A DNA stretch of 5,129 nucleotides from Limnoglobus sp. (GTDB taxonomy: Bacteria; Planctomycetota; Planctomycetia; Gemmatales; Gemmataceae). The stretch covers positions 1-5,129 of the forward strand of contig JANXNT010000871.1 of the NCBI GenBank assembly GCA_025353985.1. Reading direction: 5' to 3'. Every line of letters starts with the position of its first letter. The first letter of the stretch is position 1. This document shows, in pieces, positions 4,981-5,129 of the stretch. Position numbers and translations under genes: made by a program. The notes below the pieces were generated by a model, which saw only the letters and a list, made by a program, of their open reading frames with translations, was not told the DNA's origin and ran no database searches.

Positions 4981-4991
4981 GAATTGGAACT

Positions 4992-5063
4992 GCGGGAGTA
5001 GCTCAACGGTAGAGCACTTGCCTTCCAAGCAAGATGTTGCGGGTTCGATTCCCGTCTCCCGCT
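4992..5063 (+). tRNA. tRNA-Gly (UCC)
   Basis: The cloverleaf is complete. The acceptor GCGGGAG/CTCCCGC is fully paired (4992-4998 with 5056-5062). The D-stem is GCTC/GAGC around AACGGTA and the anticodon stem is CTTGC/GCAAG around CTTCCAA (anticodon TCC, 5024-5026). The T-stem is GCGGG/CCCGT with one G-T wobble around TTCGATT. The discriminator is T5063 and no CCA is encoded. It reads GGA and probably GGG. The order Thr-Tyr-Gly matches the start of the Escherichia coli thrU-tyrU-glyT-thrT cluster. Confidence 0.97.
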
Positions 5064-5129
5064 CTGGCCGAAACCGCGTTGCGGTCGTATCCCTTTCATT
5101 GCCGACGCCATGTCGGTTGTGGGGAATTT
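5064..5129. other. short 3' flank with no supported gene
   Basis: The last 66 bases show no tRNA and no EF-Tu N terminus. A small hairpin (ACCGC-GTT-GCGGT, 5073-5085) has no T-run after it. An ATG at 5110 opens a frame (MSVVGN) that leaves the window after six codons, too little to call. Confidence 0.4.

Noticed and set aside
4806..5012. 68-codon plus-strand frame through the tRNA region
   Set aside because: It runs through tRNA-Tyr, the repeat and part of tRNA-Gly, so it is not a plausible gene.
5073..5085. Small hairpin ACCGC-GTT-GCGGT after tRNA-Gly
   Set aside because: It has only five pairs and no T-run, so a terminator is not supported.
4926..5111. 61-codon minus-strand frame containing the phrase ESNPQHLAWKASALPLSYS
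   Set aside because: This is the antisense translation of tRNA-Gly, a well-known spurious protein in databases. It also crosses the heptamer element.

Overview
The window most resembles a chromosomal segment from a planctomycete, probably of the Gemmata lineage. The main evidence is a protein at 945-1649 that joins a TIGR02996-type domain (a short domain expanded in Gemmata-like genomes) to leucine-rich repeats. Supporting this are a DRG-like TGS GTPase, a RicT/PSP1 protein and a Minf_1886-family protein, a set expected in Planctomycetes and related phyla. Most starts lack a Shine-Dalgarno sequence and none of the tRNAs encodes CCA. The assignment rests on recognising families by eye, not on a database search.

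Layout. Positions 1-105 hold the last codons of a probable membrane protein on the + strand. It runs convergently into, and overlaps, the 3' end of a purine nucleoside phosphorylase gene on the - strand (64-888). A 56-bp divergent gap with a TTGACGG/CCGTCAA inverted repeat separates this from the TIGR02996/LRR gene. Next comes a 92-bp inverted element built of degenerate heptamers (1644-1735), which begins inside that gene's stop codon. A four-gene + strand cluster follows: an Obg/DRG-like TGS GTPase (1789-2781), a RicT/YaaT-like PSP1 protein with six conserved cysteines (2831-3649), a Minf_1886-family protein with a TTG start and the only clear Shine-Dalgarno in the window (3689-4114), and a small membrane-anchored protein coupled to it by an ATGA overlap (4111-4581). 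After a 115-bp gap come tRNA-Thr(UGU), tRNA-Tyr(GUA) and tRNA-Gly(UCC). The Tyr and Gly genes are separated by a second heptamer-built inverted element (4876-4980). The last 66 bases hold no gene I can support.

Functionally the window is mostly housekeeping: purine salvage, a translation-associated GTPase, a possible RNA-processing factor and tRNAs. The most unusual signal is the pair of intergenic elements. Each consists of two facing arms, each arm is a short run of degenerate 7-bp units, and the units correspond one-to-one between arms. The unit sequence is completely different in the two elements (about GTNNNTA versus GGAATNN). Other points of note are a GTPase whose G3 motif reads DLPP instead of DxxG, a PNP with Asp at the base-recognition position where human PNP has Asn243, and a U-U mismatch in the tRNA-Thr acceptor stem.
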